This document shows, piece after piece, positions 54,050 through 64,000 of a stretch of DNA of 64,000 nt (position 1 is the first letter of the stretch; each line of letters opens with the position of its first letter). Where the stretch lies: positions 970,827-1,034,826 of the forward strand of contig CAXIPT010000012.1 in assembly GCA_964030475.1 (NCBI GenBank). Direction: 5' to 3'. The notes beneath the pieces were generated by a model. The model was not told the origin of the DNA, searched no databases, and saw nothing but the letters and a program-made list of their open reading frames with translations. Source of the stretch: Tethya wilhelma. Taxonomy: Eukaryota; Porifera; Demospongiae; Tethyida; Tethyidae. Both the position numbers and the translations under genes were made by a program.

Positions 54050-57000
54050 ATGAAGCTTATTTGTTTACTAGTCCTAGTTCTGTGTTCAGTGGTCCTCAAG
54101 AATTCTGGAATGTGCAATGCACAAGGTACAGATCTAACTCTAATACCGTATGCAAGTGGACCTGATGTAGTACGAGCTGTGCTATCAAAGATTGATGCAT
54201 CTGGGGCTTTTGGTGGCTCCTCAACATCACCTGTTAATGCATTTATGAGACGCATGGCTTATGTGGAATCAAGAGATGGTGAGGTATCCCCATATCCAAA
54301 TGGAGGGGTATGGAATGTTTCTCCTGCTACATTTCATAACACTCAAAGCACTTATAGAATTTCTAGTGATGTGTTTAATGAGATAGTGGCATATTTTGGA
54401 CTGAATTGGACGTTGGATATTCAGTATGCGAACCTAACAAAGCCACTTTACTCTGGGTTAGCAGTCAGACTTCAACTTTACTATCTTGAAAATGACCCTT
54501 TAGGTTTTTATACGGTTCCATCAAAAAGCGGTCAAGCTAATTACTGGATTACAAGAATTCTAGGAATAACACCTTCTCAAAGCCAATTAATAAATAGCTG
54601 GAACACAGCTGTTGCGGAAATTGAAAGAATAGAAGGTATTTAAAATTCTTTTATAATAATTATTGGTCCCAGAGCCTAATTTCTGATTCAAACACTGCAT
54701 GTTCTATTTCCTCATGCAGGGTGCCGGATTGAAGCTGATGTTGTATTTGTCCTTGATGCATCAGGAAGCATAAATGCCATGGACTTCGACAGGGTGAGAA
54801 ACTATGCTTACAGGTTTGCTGATGAACTAATTCAGGATGTAAACAACCATCAGAACAGAATTGGAGTCATATTGTATTCTGATTTTGCAACAGTTGAAAT
54901 ACCGCTTGACTCCAATTTGAATGAGTTTCAGAATAAAACACAATTACTTCAGAGAATTAGAGACTTGCCACAAGCAGGAGGATTGACTAACACTCCTGAT
55001 GGACTATGTCAACTAGCAGATCAACCCTGGCGCACTGAAGAGTTGATTCTACAAGTTGGTATTGTTTTGACAGATGGAGAATCGAATCGAGAATCAAGTC
55101 GAGATGAATGTAGAAATATTTCACTTGCTGCTGAAAGAGCAAAAGAACGATCAATATTAATTTATGCACTTGGTGTTGGACCTGGTGTCGATGAAGAAGA
55201 ACTACAACTCATAGCTTCAGGACCACATTTTACAGACCATGTTGACAGTTTTACAGAGGGTCTTGACACTTCTCAAGATGTGAGATCATATGAGTTCTGC
55301 TTTACTAGTAAGCAAAATAAGATGCACATGATTATAATATCTTGAAACTTTATAATTAATTTTTTACTTAATTAATTTTAACAAAATAGCCGAACAGCAT
55401 ATACAAGTGGGAACTTCTAGCTCTGGTTCAACACCTCAGGGACAAACAACCAGAGTTAGTATAAGATCACCACAGGAAGAAGGTCTCACTATTAGAATCT
55501 GCATCACAGAAGGGCAACTGGTGCTCTATGTTTCTACTTCAGTACCAAACCCCAGTGCAGCACTTCATGACTGGATGGCTACTGTTACAGCTGTAGAGCA
55601 ATCTATTAATTGCTTAACAGAATTTTTCACCCTGAACGAAGACAAACGGCGCAGAAGACAAACAGACAATGATGCTACATTATATCTTGCCATTGAAGGC
55701 ATTGAAACAAATAATGAGTTTTCTTTCAACAGCAGTATTGGAAATGTTATACTTGGTAAGAAATTCTTGATGAAATTGATCACAAGTTGTTATTGCTATT
55801 AATGATTATATATAGTCATAATGCTAATACTAATTTTAGTTTTATTCATGAACACTATAGACAACAATGAATGTGAAGAGAGTCCACCTCCATGTCCAGA
55901 GTTAATGTCATGCTATAACACTGATGGGAGCTTCTATTGCCAATGCTCTCCTGGCTTTCATGAAAATGGATCGAAGTGTATAGGTATCACCATCATGCCC
56001 ACTAAGAGTGAACAAAAATAATGTTGTAAATAATTTTTGGGGCAAAATTATGATTACACATGCATATGCACGTATAACAATAATTCAGGCTCTCAGCTTT
56101 TCACTACTGTCAGTACGATTCGTCATGGTTATGTCCCCGCCAAACTATATACGCTATTGCAGTATTGTCCCAGTGTCAAAGTTTTGAATGGTGTCTTCTT
56201 TATGTATATATCAATCTGTCTTTACTATTCATCATCTCTCCAGTTTGGTGTTTTTGTAATACTTAATAATACTTTAGATATTAATGAATGCAAAGACATG
56301 ACTGTGTGCGACGACAATGCAGTATGCCTCAACAGTATTGGAAGCTACAATTGTACCTGTTCCCAAGGCTTCATGGGAAATGGAACAAACTGTAAAGGTT
56401 CGTTAATGAGGATTAAAAATTGTGTGCACTTACTAGAAGATTTGACACTATGATGCTCGTATACACAGTTGTTTAATTTCTGTGCATTTAATTTTTGCCA
56501 CTTCAACCAATTATTCAGTAAAGATCGCTATAGGTTTTAATTTTCACCACTCGCGTGTCGAAAATTTCGAAAATGGAAGCCATGCCTATTATGTATGACT
56601 GTATACCACAAAAACCACAATCAATGTGATTTTTGTAATAATACTTCAGATATTAATGAATGCAAAGACGTGACTGTGTGTGATGAGAATGCAGTATGTG
56701 TCAACAGTATTGGAAGCTACAATTGTACTTGTTCTCAAGGCTTTGTGGGAAATGGAACAAACTGTGAAGGTGTGTTAATGAGGATTAAAAAATTTGCATG
56801 CACTTACTATATAAGTTTGATACTATATATGATGCTCCTATAAACAATTCACAGATTACAATGAATGTGAAGATAAAATAAAGCCTTGTCAAAATTTTGA
56901 GATATGTGTTAATACTCCTGGAGGGTTCAGCTGTTCAGGTAAACTACAATATACATGCATGGAGCTGTAGATCGACTCATGCTAGAACAATATCATACAT

Positions 57001-57324
57001 AATTACCAATTTATTTGTAGTCAATGGTGGTCAAGTTACCCTCACAGTAATACTTACAGTTGGATCAGTGATAGTACTCGTTACAGCTGTGGTGGTACTA
57101 TCGATTACATGCTATGGAAAGGTATTCATTTGCTAAAATTATTTGACAGATCTCAACTAATAAAAATTATTACTTCCAAACAGAAACATAAACATCAAAA
57201 ACATGCAAAGAAGTCAGATGACTCTGATCAAAATTCTCTAGCTCATAATAATGCAGAAGATGATGATAATGATTGGGGTTACACAATGACCATCACTTGG
57301 CAAGAACAAGAAAAGAAAAAATGA
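54050..57324 (+). CDS. VWA and EGF-domain single-pass membrane protein, 9 exons
   Basis: Exons: 54050-54635, 54720-55307, 55390-55755, 55861-55983, 56278-56397, 56650-56769, 56855-56938, 57021-57121, 57184-57324, total 2,229 bases, 742 residues. The start at 54050 gives a good signal peptide (MKLICLLVLVLCSVVLKNSG). Residues about 30-190 look like a lysozyme-type fold, with FMRRMAYVESRDGE and GGVWNVSPATF (inference). A VWA domain follows with MIDAS DASGS and LTDGES (the Thr in between is less clear). Exon 3 has a C-terminal-to-VWA domain with the polybasic site DKRRRRQTD, a possible furin site. Then come four EGF units (two nearly identical calcium-binding DINEC repeats), TM (TLTVILTVGSVIVLVTAVVV), and a short His/Lys then acidic tail. 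Probable adhesion or matrix/bacterial-wall binding surface protein. The last EGF, TM and tail exons are duplicated at 59541-60184. Confidence 0.85.
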
Positions 57325-57945
57325 AGACATGCACCTATATACCAACTTGTTTACATAATTGAAATAATCAGTTATATAGTATGTTCATCTATGCTTTGTA
57401 GGTGGAATCTGATGGGATGCATGTGGGGTGGTTTTTTTTTGTTGTTGTTGTTTTTGGACAGTATAATGTTTTCCAACTTGTAGTTTATAGTCAACACTAT
57501 GTAGGATTACTTGATTGTATAGACTATATCCCATTGTGCAGATTTGGCTTTTTTCTTCATGCTAGTTACAACAGTTTGTTATTATTAGTGTGCATTGACA
57601 CAAAACTATACACATGTTTTTAGTCATTAGCTATAGAACACTCATGTATGATAATTGTATTGCAATGCTTAAAGTTATATATTCTGGGTTTGGTTGCTTG
57701 TTAAATCAGGATTTGGAGTCAAGATTAATGACACTACTCTTTAGTATGTACACATTAATACACATCTGAAACATTGAGATTAAAATTGTTTTTTGAAGTC
57801 TGATATAATATTTATTAGTTTGAGACTGTGATAGAGATATAAATATTTATAATAATTATTTCAAGTTATGATAGTTACTTCAATGCATACAAGCTAGATA
57901 AAGCTATATTCATAATCAGCCACACTCTCAGACACACACACACAC

Positions 57946-58393
57946 TAGGCTTGCAAATATTATGCTCACAGTTAGGCTTAAAATGCAATTCTTTTATGCT
58001 TTAAGATTGTTCTTATTATGCTCACAATTATCCCAATTATGCTCAATAATTTCAATTTAATATACTCAGATTACGCTCATCTTTCAAACATAGATCTGAC
58101 TGCGTTGGTGATTTGAGTACACTCAAAAGGCTTCTATAGCACTATCACTACTTGTAGCACTTGATTCACTAGTAAACTCAGCTACACTCTCTTCGGACTC
58201 TTCCACTTCAATGTCATTGTTCACCGCCGCATGATTCACTACAGTCACTACACACGTGGTGGTGTGCACCATTTGGAAAACTAGTTGACCACACCCCTTT
58301 CAAGGGGAAAAGCAGCTTAAAATGCTTGCATAATGCTCAAGTAGAAACAGTGCTAAAATGCTCAAAATTATGCTAGCATAATATTCGCAAGCC

Positions 58394-58395
<2 letters not shown>
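57946..58395. mobile_element. MITE inserted in copy A only
   Basis: Tips taggcttgcaaatattatgc and (complement) taggcttgcgaatattatgc, inside a CA repeat. TA on each side would give TA duplication, but the CA-repeat surroundings also allow an 8-bp duplication (acacacac). Absent at the matching place in copy B (about 60810), so it postdates the duplication or was lost. Confidence 0.85.

Positions 58396-58439
<44 letters not shown>
58396..58439. repeat. (CA)n microsatellite
   Basis: About 22 CA units to the right of the MITE. Confidence 0.9.
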
Positions 58440-58441
<2 letters not shown>

Positions 58442-58498
58442 AATTGAAAGATAAATGAAATACCACGTAACTATTGTATGCATGTACATATTATGACA

Positions 58499-58983
58499 TT
58501 AGTCGAGTTTGCCTTTCGATTTAATGTCAGCTGCAATCCCAAACTGCTCTATCTTCTCCAAGGCCTTGCACAGACTGCACCATGTTGGAGGACCACTTGT
58601 CTCCAGAACATTGTCAGCTTGAATGAGCCAGGCATCTATCATGTCATTGGGAAGGGTTTTCATTCTTTTAAGGTTAGGTCTCCACAGACCAAGAGCCTGG
58701 CCAAGAAGAATGATGTGATCATTGTCCAAAGTCTTTAAGTAAAGGTAGATATCCAAGTGATCTGAAAAGGTAAGACTTTGTGCTGCATTGATAAGAAGAA
58801 AATCAACAATGAATCAATCAATTGCTTAGTATGGCGTTTGGTATAATTTTTTACTCTCTGGCTAGGCAGGGCCCAGTATGAACAAATAGGATGATCTAGT
58901 GCATGTTTGACTTGTACCATTTGTTTGAGATCCAGATAATTCTTCATTCAGTACCAAAGGAGCATTTGGGATATGACGAGATG
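58499..58983 (-). CDS. Spare death-domain exon pair (copy A)
   Basis: Minus strand: 66-base linker exon 58983-58918 (SRHIPNAPLVLNEELSGSQT) and last exon 58761-58499. The latter encodes a death domain: LLGQALGLWRPNLKRMKTLP, DMIDAWLIQADNVLETSGPP, TWCSLCKALEKIEQFGIAAD, then a stop. Acceptor and donor signals are the same as in copy B (61375-60891). No ZU5 exons lie immediately upstream; the next minus-strand exons are those of copy B. Either an orphan or an alternative last exon pair of the ZU5 gene. Confidence 0.7.
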
Positions 58984-59467
58984 CTGAAATGATGTATTGT
59001 AGATAATTTTTTGGATAATTATAATTTCACATGCATGTGCACATTATGACAATAATTTTCGGTAAGCATGGACGTCTGCATGTAAGACTATCATGGCTGG
59101 ACTAGCTCGAGATCTCTGCCCACGCTATCTTGGCAAGATCATATCAAGATATAGCTTCATTACTTGTTTGTTAAAGTTGCTAGTCACATCCTGTACTAGG
59201 GGATCAAATTGGAGTTATTTTGATGACTACACAGGAATGATTGTAAATATTAATATTATGTTGGGTGAGCTTTGTAAGCTACTTGATTGATATCATATAC
59301 TAGCACTATAGCAACATCATTTGCTTATTATCCTTCCCCACCAGGATTATGTGATTAGCTGTGCCAATAGTATTGATACTACTACATGCAACTCTGCTCT
59401 TTAATAATTATAATCTTGCTACATGCACAAGACAATAGAAGATAGTAAAAAGAGCAAAAGTGCTCCG

Positions 59468-61385
59468 AAGCCATGCCTATTATGTAAGACTGTATACCAG
59501 AAACACCACAATCAATGTGATTTTTGTGATAATAATTCAGATATTAATGAATGCAAAGACGTGACTGTGTGTGACGAGAATGCAGTATGCCTTAACAGTA
59601 TTGGAAGCTACAATTGTACTTGTTCCCAAGGCTTCATTGGAAATGGAACAAACTGTGAAGGTTTGTTAATGCACTTACTATAAGTTTGACACTATGATGC
59701 TCCTATAAACAATTCACAGATTACAATGAATGTGAAGATGAAATAAAGCCTTGTCAAAATTTTGAGATATGTATTAATACTCCTGGAGGGTTCAGCTGTT
59801 CAGGTAAACTATAATACCTGCATAGAGCTGTAGATCGACTTATCTCAGGAACATACATAATTACCAATTTCTTTGTAGTCAATGGTGGTCAGGTTGCCCT
59901 TACAGTGATACTTACAGTTGGATCAATGATAGTACTGGTTGTAGCTGTGGTGATACTATCGATTACATGCTATGGAAAGGTATTCATTTGCTAAAATTAT
60001 TTGACAGATATATCAACTAATAAAAATTATTACTTCCAAACAGAAACATAAACATCAAAAACATGCAAAGAAGTCAGATGACTCTGATCAAAACTCTCTA
60101 GCTCATAATAATGCAGAAGATGATGATAATGATTGGGGTTACACAATGACCATCACTTGGCAAGAACAGGAAAAGAAAAAATGAAGACATGCACCTATAT
60201 ACCAACTTGTTTACATAATTGAAATAATCAGTTATATAGTATGTTCATCTATGCTTTGTAGGTGGAATCTGATGGGATGCATGTGGGGTGGGTTTTTTTT
60301 TGTTGTTGTTGCTGTTTTTGGACAGTATAATGTTTTCCAACTTGTAGTTTATAGTCAACACTATGTAGGATTACTTGATTGTATAGACTATATCCCATTG
60401 TGCAGATTTGGCTTTTTTCTTTATGCTAGTTACAACAGTTTGTTATTTTTAGTGTGCATTGACACAAAACTATACACATGTTTTCAGTCATTAGCTATAG
60501 AACACTCATGTATGATAATTGTATTGCAATGCTTAAAGTTATATATTCTGGGTTTGGTTGCTTGTTAAATCAGGATTTGGAGTCAAGATTAATGACACTA
60601 CTCTTTAGTATGTACACATTAACACACATCTGAAACATTGAGATTAAAGTGATTAAAATTGTTTTTTGAAGTCTGATATATTTATTAGTTTGAGACTGTG
60701 ATAGAGATATAAATATTTATAATTATTATTTCAAGTTATGATAGTTACTTCAATGCATACAAGCTAGATAAAGCTATATTCATAATCAGCCACACTCTCA
60801 GACACATGCACACACACACACACACATACACTCAATTGAAAGATAAATGAAATACCACATAACTATTGTATGCATGTTCATATTATGACATTAGTCAAGT
60901 TTGCCTTTCGATTTAATGTCAGCTGCAATCCCAAACTGCTCTATCTTCTCCAAGGCCTTGCACAGACTGCGCCATGTTGGAGGACCACTTGTCTCCAGAA
61001 CATTGTCGGCTTGGATGAGCCAGGCATCTATCATGTCATTGGGAAGGGTTTTCATTCTTTTAAGGTTAGGTCTCCACAGACCAAGAGCCTGGCCAAGAAG
61101 AATGATGTGATCATTGTCCAAAGTCTTTAAGTAAAGGTAGATATCCAAGTGATCTGAAAAGGTAAGACTTTGTGCTGCATTGATAAGAAGAAAATCAACA
61201 ATGAATCAATCAATTGCTTAGTATGGTGTTTGGTATAATTATTTACTCTCTGGCTAGGTAAGGCCCAGTATGAACAAATAGGATGATCTAGTGCATGTTT
61301 GACTTGTACCATTTGTTTGAGATCCAGATAATTCTTCATTCAGTACCAAAGGAGCTTTTGGGATATGACGAGATGCTGAAATGAT
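59468..61385. repeat. Tandem segmental duplication, copy B
   Basis: Mirrors copy A in order: plus-strand EGF/TM/tail exons, spacer, minus-strand death-domain exons. About 480 bases (58991-59467) separate the copies. Confidence 0.9.
59541..60184 (+). CDS. Spare EGF, TM and tail exons (copy B)
   Basis: Four exons by the same signals as copy A: 59541-59660 (DINECKDVTVCDENAVC EGF), 59720-59803 (second EGF part), 59879-59979 (TM, with VTLT changed to VALT and other mild changes), 60044-60184 (tail to TGA). All are open and keep phase. No signal peptide or start lies upstream, so they are orphan exons or alternative 3' exons of the VWA/EGF gene, which has matching phase-1 junctions. Confidence 0.7.
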
Positions 61386-63706
61386 GTAATAGCAAAAATG
61401 ATATTACCATAATCTAATAGCTATAGGACATAAGTTAAATACCATTTGACCTATAAATAGTTCACATACCTAAAGGTAGGTTAATCTCACTATTCAGGTT
61501 GCTGTCACTGTTGTATCCAGAGACTGCCACTAGCACAGTACATTGACAATTGCCATTAATGTTATCTTCCTTTGGTATAAAGTTAATAGAAATCCGTGGT
61601 GGGTACAAGCCAGTTTTGTGCTCTAGGACCATCATTTCTTTACTGCAACCTCTCGCCCAAAAATCAACAGTTGACATTTTTATCTATCGTAGAATTCATA
61701 AGAATAGTAGAGCCTAATACTTGTAGTAACACTTGACATGTAGAGTTTGCATGATACTGTGCATTAGCATGCACAATGTAGCAGTGATTCCAAACCTTGA
61801 CTCACACACATGAAAATTACTTTTCCATCCACTGGGTCCATCTCAGCAATATATTTGTCTTTGTAGTCTTTTGTGGCATCAATTGTCAGTTGTAGTACGC
61901 AGTCACCATTAACTGAGGAACTAAAATTGAACCGACGATGATGCAAGTCCTTCACAGCACATGGTGAAAACTGGTTCTTTAGCATCTGCAATTGATTCAA
62001 CCGCCTTCAACTGTTAACATATGGAGTTGGCATACCAAATAATTATTATTTTGATGATTTGGACGTGCCCATGGGCACACAAATCACCCCAATAAATGTG
62101 TACAAAAATGTTTTTCTTATTATTATCGTAGGGAAAAAAGCCAATATTCATTTAATTGATAATTGTATTGCATGTTGCTAACTCAACGAGACCTAATAAT
62201 TATATACTACATGTTTAGTCTACAAAAAATATAAAATTACATATCTAGCTTGTAATATTATCAAGCCTGATCATGGTCAAATGCATGGTCTATTTTCTGT
62301 TCCCAACTACTACTATCATGATCATTAAATTTTGTGGTATAGTTTCAAAGTTGCCAACAATTATTATACCAACTAACCCAGTCATGACTCAGCTCCAGAA
62401 CATTAGTAGGAAAGTTATAATTGTGCAGTTAGTAAAACTATCTAAGTAAGTCTAGATCTCTGGATAAGGATTTTTATGATAATTAATCCTCACATTTCAA
62501 AATGTTGCATCAATAAACATGCAATTATTACGCATTTGTAAACAGGAATCCAAGAAGAATGTCACAACAAAGTTGACCACATGGATAGATGACTCAGTAA
62601 CATAGTCAATACGAGAGAGACAGAAACCCATTCTTCTTGCTAGGAGAGGACACTGTTTGGCTGTGAGACAAATGTAGCAGCAATGATTGGCCTTCAACAC
62701 TGCATATCCTTGTTTCTCCTTCCAGGTCAATAGAGGTTTCACTGAACACGGTTTATAGTTGATAATTACGTTTCCCTCTTTTATTGAACCAGAATAGTCA
62801 TTATGGTCAGCCTTGGCAAATGCAACCTCTAACAGAGCTAGTTCTTGCTGACCAAGGTCAGTGAGAAAGTGAGGAAGAGTCACTATGATGAATTTATTAA
62901 ACTCAATCTCCTCTTGAGGACACAGCCACAGAATGGGTGAAACAGGACGTGTGCTACAAGGGAAACTGAAGGGTCCATACAATGTAACGCCTAGCTCAAG
63001 ATGTACTATTTTCCCTTTAGGAATAGCACCTTCAGGCACTGTTATGGTAATGTCATGATCCTCTAGGGTGTGTACCGTGCCTTTGTGATCACACACCAGA
63101 ACAGTGACAGGATCAATGAAGGGAGTGTGGGTGACGTTTTCAGCACAATGATAGTACTGGGAGACAACTCTTCTCTGTTGGCGATAGGTGTTAAGGTACA
63201 CTATATGAATTCAAATTAAGTTAAATGTAGCTACACTACCCAATAATCACAATCACATACAGTGCACACTAGGCTGATCAGCATGCTAAAAATAATGTAT
63301 ATATTTGTACATACCTTCAAATATTTTTGCATTATTCAATGATTTTACTGTAGATTTCTCGGTGGGATCTTTCCTTGTTACCATGAAAGCATCACGGGGG
63401 TCACAGCTGGCTGCTGATTCAAGTATATAATTTTTGCTGATAAATTTTAAATTTTGTAACCAGAATAACCAAACTAAAGCAAGACACCAGTCACTATAGG
63501 TCTCAAGGAGCACTCTTAATTTGCATGCTTGGCCACTGTACAACTATGCCACTACCTGTCTGTTTGGTAGGGAGATGCTGTCTTGGAGTAGGGATCTGAG
63601 TAGATTGAGATGGTGGAGGTCGTCCATGACTAGGGGGAGGTGACCAGTACCTATGTGGTGGTGGGGGAGGAAGGGAGTGGCTTGAAGAACGGCTCCACTG
63701 CACTCT
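60891..63706 (-). CDS. ZU5 and death-domain protein, 5' end incomplete
   Basis: Minus-strand exons: 63706-63556 (Pro-rich, SHSLPPPPPHRYWSPPPSHG), 63413-63315, 63200 to about 62530 (ZU5), 61985-61806, 61683-61470, 61375-61310, 61153-60891 (death domain). The ZU5 exon shows HTLEDHDITITVPEGAIPKG, KIVHLELGVTLYGPF and PVSPILWLCP, the usual opening of the domain. The two middle exons (MLKNQFSPCAVKDLHHRRFN ... DGKVIFMC and STVDFWARGCSKEM ...) sit where a UPA domain lies in UNC5, ankyrin and PIDD proteins. The death domain has the WRPNLKRMKTLPND and AWL motifs. Cytoplasmic adaptor for apoptosis or immune signalling is likely (inference). The donor of the ZU5 exon and the first exon are not resolved. 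No TM was seen in the readable part, but a transmembrane half could lie beyond 64000. Confidence 0.75.
61986..62496. other. Intron of the ZU5 gene
   Basis: AT-rich; no exon recognised, though a small missing exon cannot be excluded because the ZU5 donor is uncertain. Confidence 0.4.
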
Positions 63707-64000
63707 ACCAATATTGGTGTATATGTATTCAGCAATAATTACTAGGGGAATGCACCGTGCATTGAAGGGCGAGCCGGAGCGATCGCGACGATAATTAATG
63801 TTGGCGCTTGCACAAATGTTGATGTTAGATGCATGCGTAGTAGTAAAGTTACACGTGTTGGTGGTGATGGAGAATTAAATTTGTGCATTGCTATGGATAC
63901 GTAGGCAGGTGAGCTTCATAAGGATCTTCCTGTGAGGCATGTGCTGCTTGAGTGACCTCTGATTCTTGAGGTTGGATAGATACAAGGTCAGAGAGGTCAC
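63707..64000. other. Edge of window, possibly an intron of the ZU5 gene
   Basis: Includes a short block (ggcgagccggagcga at 63768-63782) resembling the repeat remnants at 24500 and 24680. No exon recognised. Confidence 0.3.

Larger units (their letters stand above)
57325..58498. other. 3' region between convergent exons
   Basis: Non-coding DNA downstream of the VWA/EGF stop. It has TG- and CA-rich tracts and a MITE, and is matched in copy B at 60185-60890 without the MITE. The 73-105 codon open frames here are not supported. Confidence 0.5.
56574..58990. repeat. Tandem segmental duplication, copy A
   Basis: Starts at about 'gaagccatgcctattatgta' and runs to the block 'agatgctgaaatgatgta'. 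Matches 59468-61385 closely, including introns and non-coding DNA, apart from the MITE insertion at 57946-58395. Confidence 0.9.

Noticed and set aside
57402..57623. Short hydrophobic ORF repeated at 60251-60568
   Set aside because: It repeats only because the segment is duplicated; it lies in the 3' region after a stop codon and has no other support.
58499..58738. Plus-strand ORF over the death-domain exon
   Set aside because: Antisense shadow of the minus-strand death-domain exon.
61127..61339. 70-codon minus-strand ORF upstream of the death-domain exon
   Set aside because: It runs through the intron; splice signals and phase support the 66-base linker exon instead.

Overview
The window looks like nuclear DNA of an early-branching animal, most likely a sponge (inference). 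Genes have many short GT-AG introns and the base composition is AT-rich. The three good host genes are metazoan domain combinations: an adhesion GPCR with YWTD propellers, a VWA/EGF membrane protein, and a ZU5/death-domain protein. There are no bacterial-style operons, no tRNA or rRNA that I can see, and no CRISPR array. Five single n characters (8429, 14521, 19989, 24772, 28706) and a leftover Nextera adapter (8386-8417) show this is a short-read draft assembly.

Layout: (1) 1-900 has a possible two-exon gene for a small secreted peptide on the minus strand, with a related exon-like block on the plus strand. (2) 900-40500 is mobile-element territory. It holds a decayed MULE transposase gene with a C-terminal Ulp1 protease and PHD-like remnant (10083-14520), a RecQ-like helicase pseudogene split by a local inversion (17465-18720), a gag-like ORF (19043-19855), the truncated 5' part of a Helitron-type polyprotein (20553-22886), a broken DDE-type transposase gene (31758-33430), LTR-retroelement scraps, and many non-autonomous elements with terminal inverted repeats, three of them flanked by TTAA. 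(3) 40503-53555 is a 34-exon adhesion GPCR gene predicted to encode about 2,150 residues. Every exon junction could be joined in phase by eye. (4) 54050-57324 is a 9-exon VWA/EGF single-pass membrane protein gene of 742 residues. (5) 60891-63706 is a convergent minus-strand ZU5/death-domain gene whose 5' end is not resolved.

The most interesting items are these. The adhesion GPCR carries two complete YWTD propeller-EGF-somatomedin B modules before its Ig, hormone-receptor, GAIN/GPS and 7TM parts, and its GPS cleavage tripeptide reads Q-L-A instead of H-L-T/S. A tandem duplication (about 56574-58990 and 59468-61385) covers the 3' ends of the two convergent genes, leaving an intact spare EGF/TM tail and an intact spare death-domain exon between them. 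These could serve as alternative last exons.

Exon boundaries were placed by reading splice signals and phase, with no transcript evidence. Domain names come from motif recognition, not from database searches.
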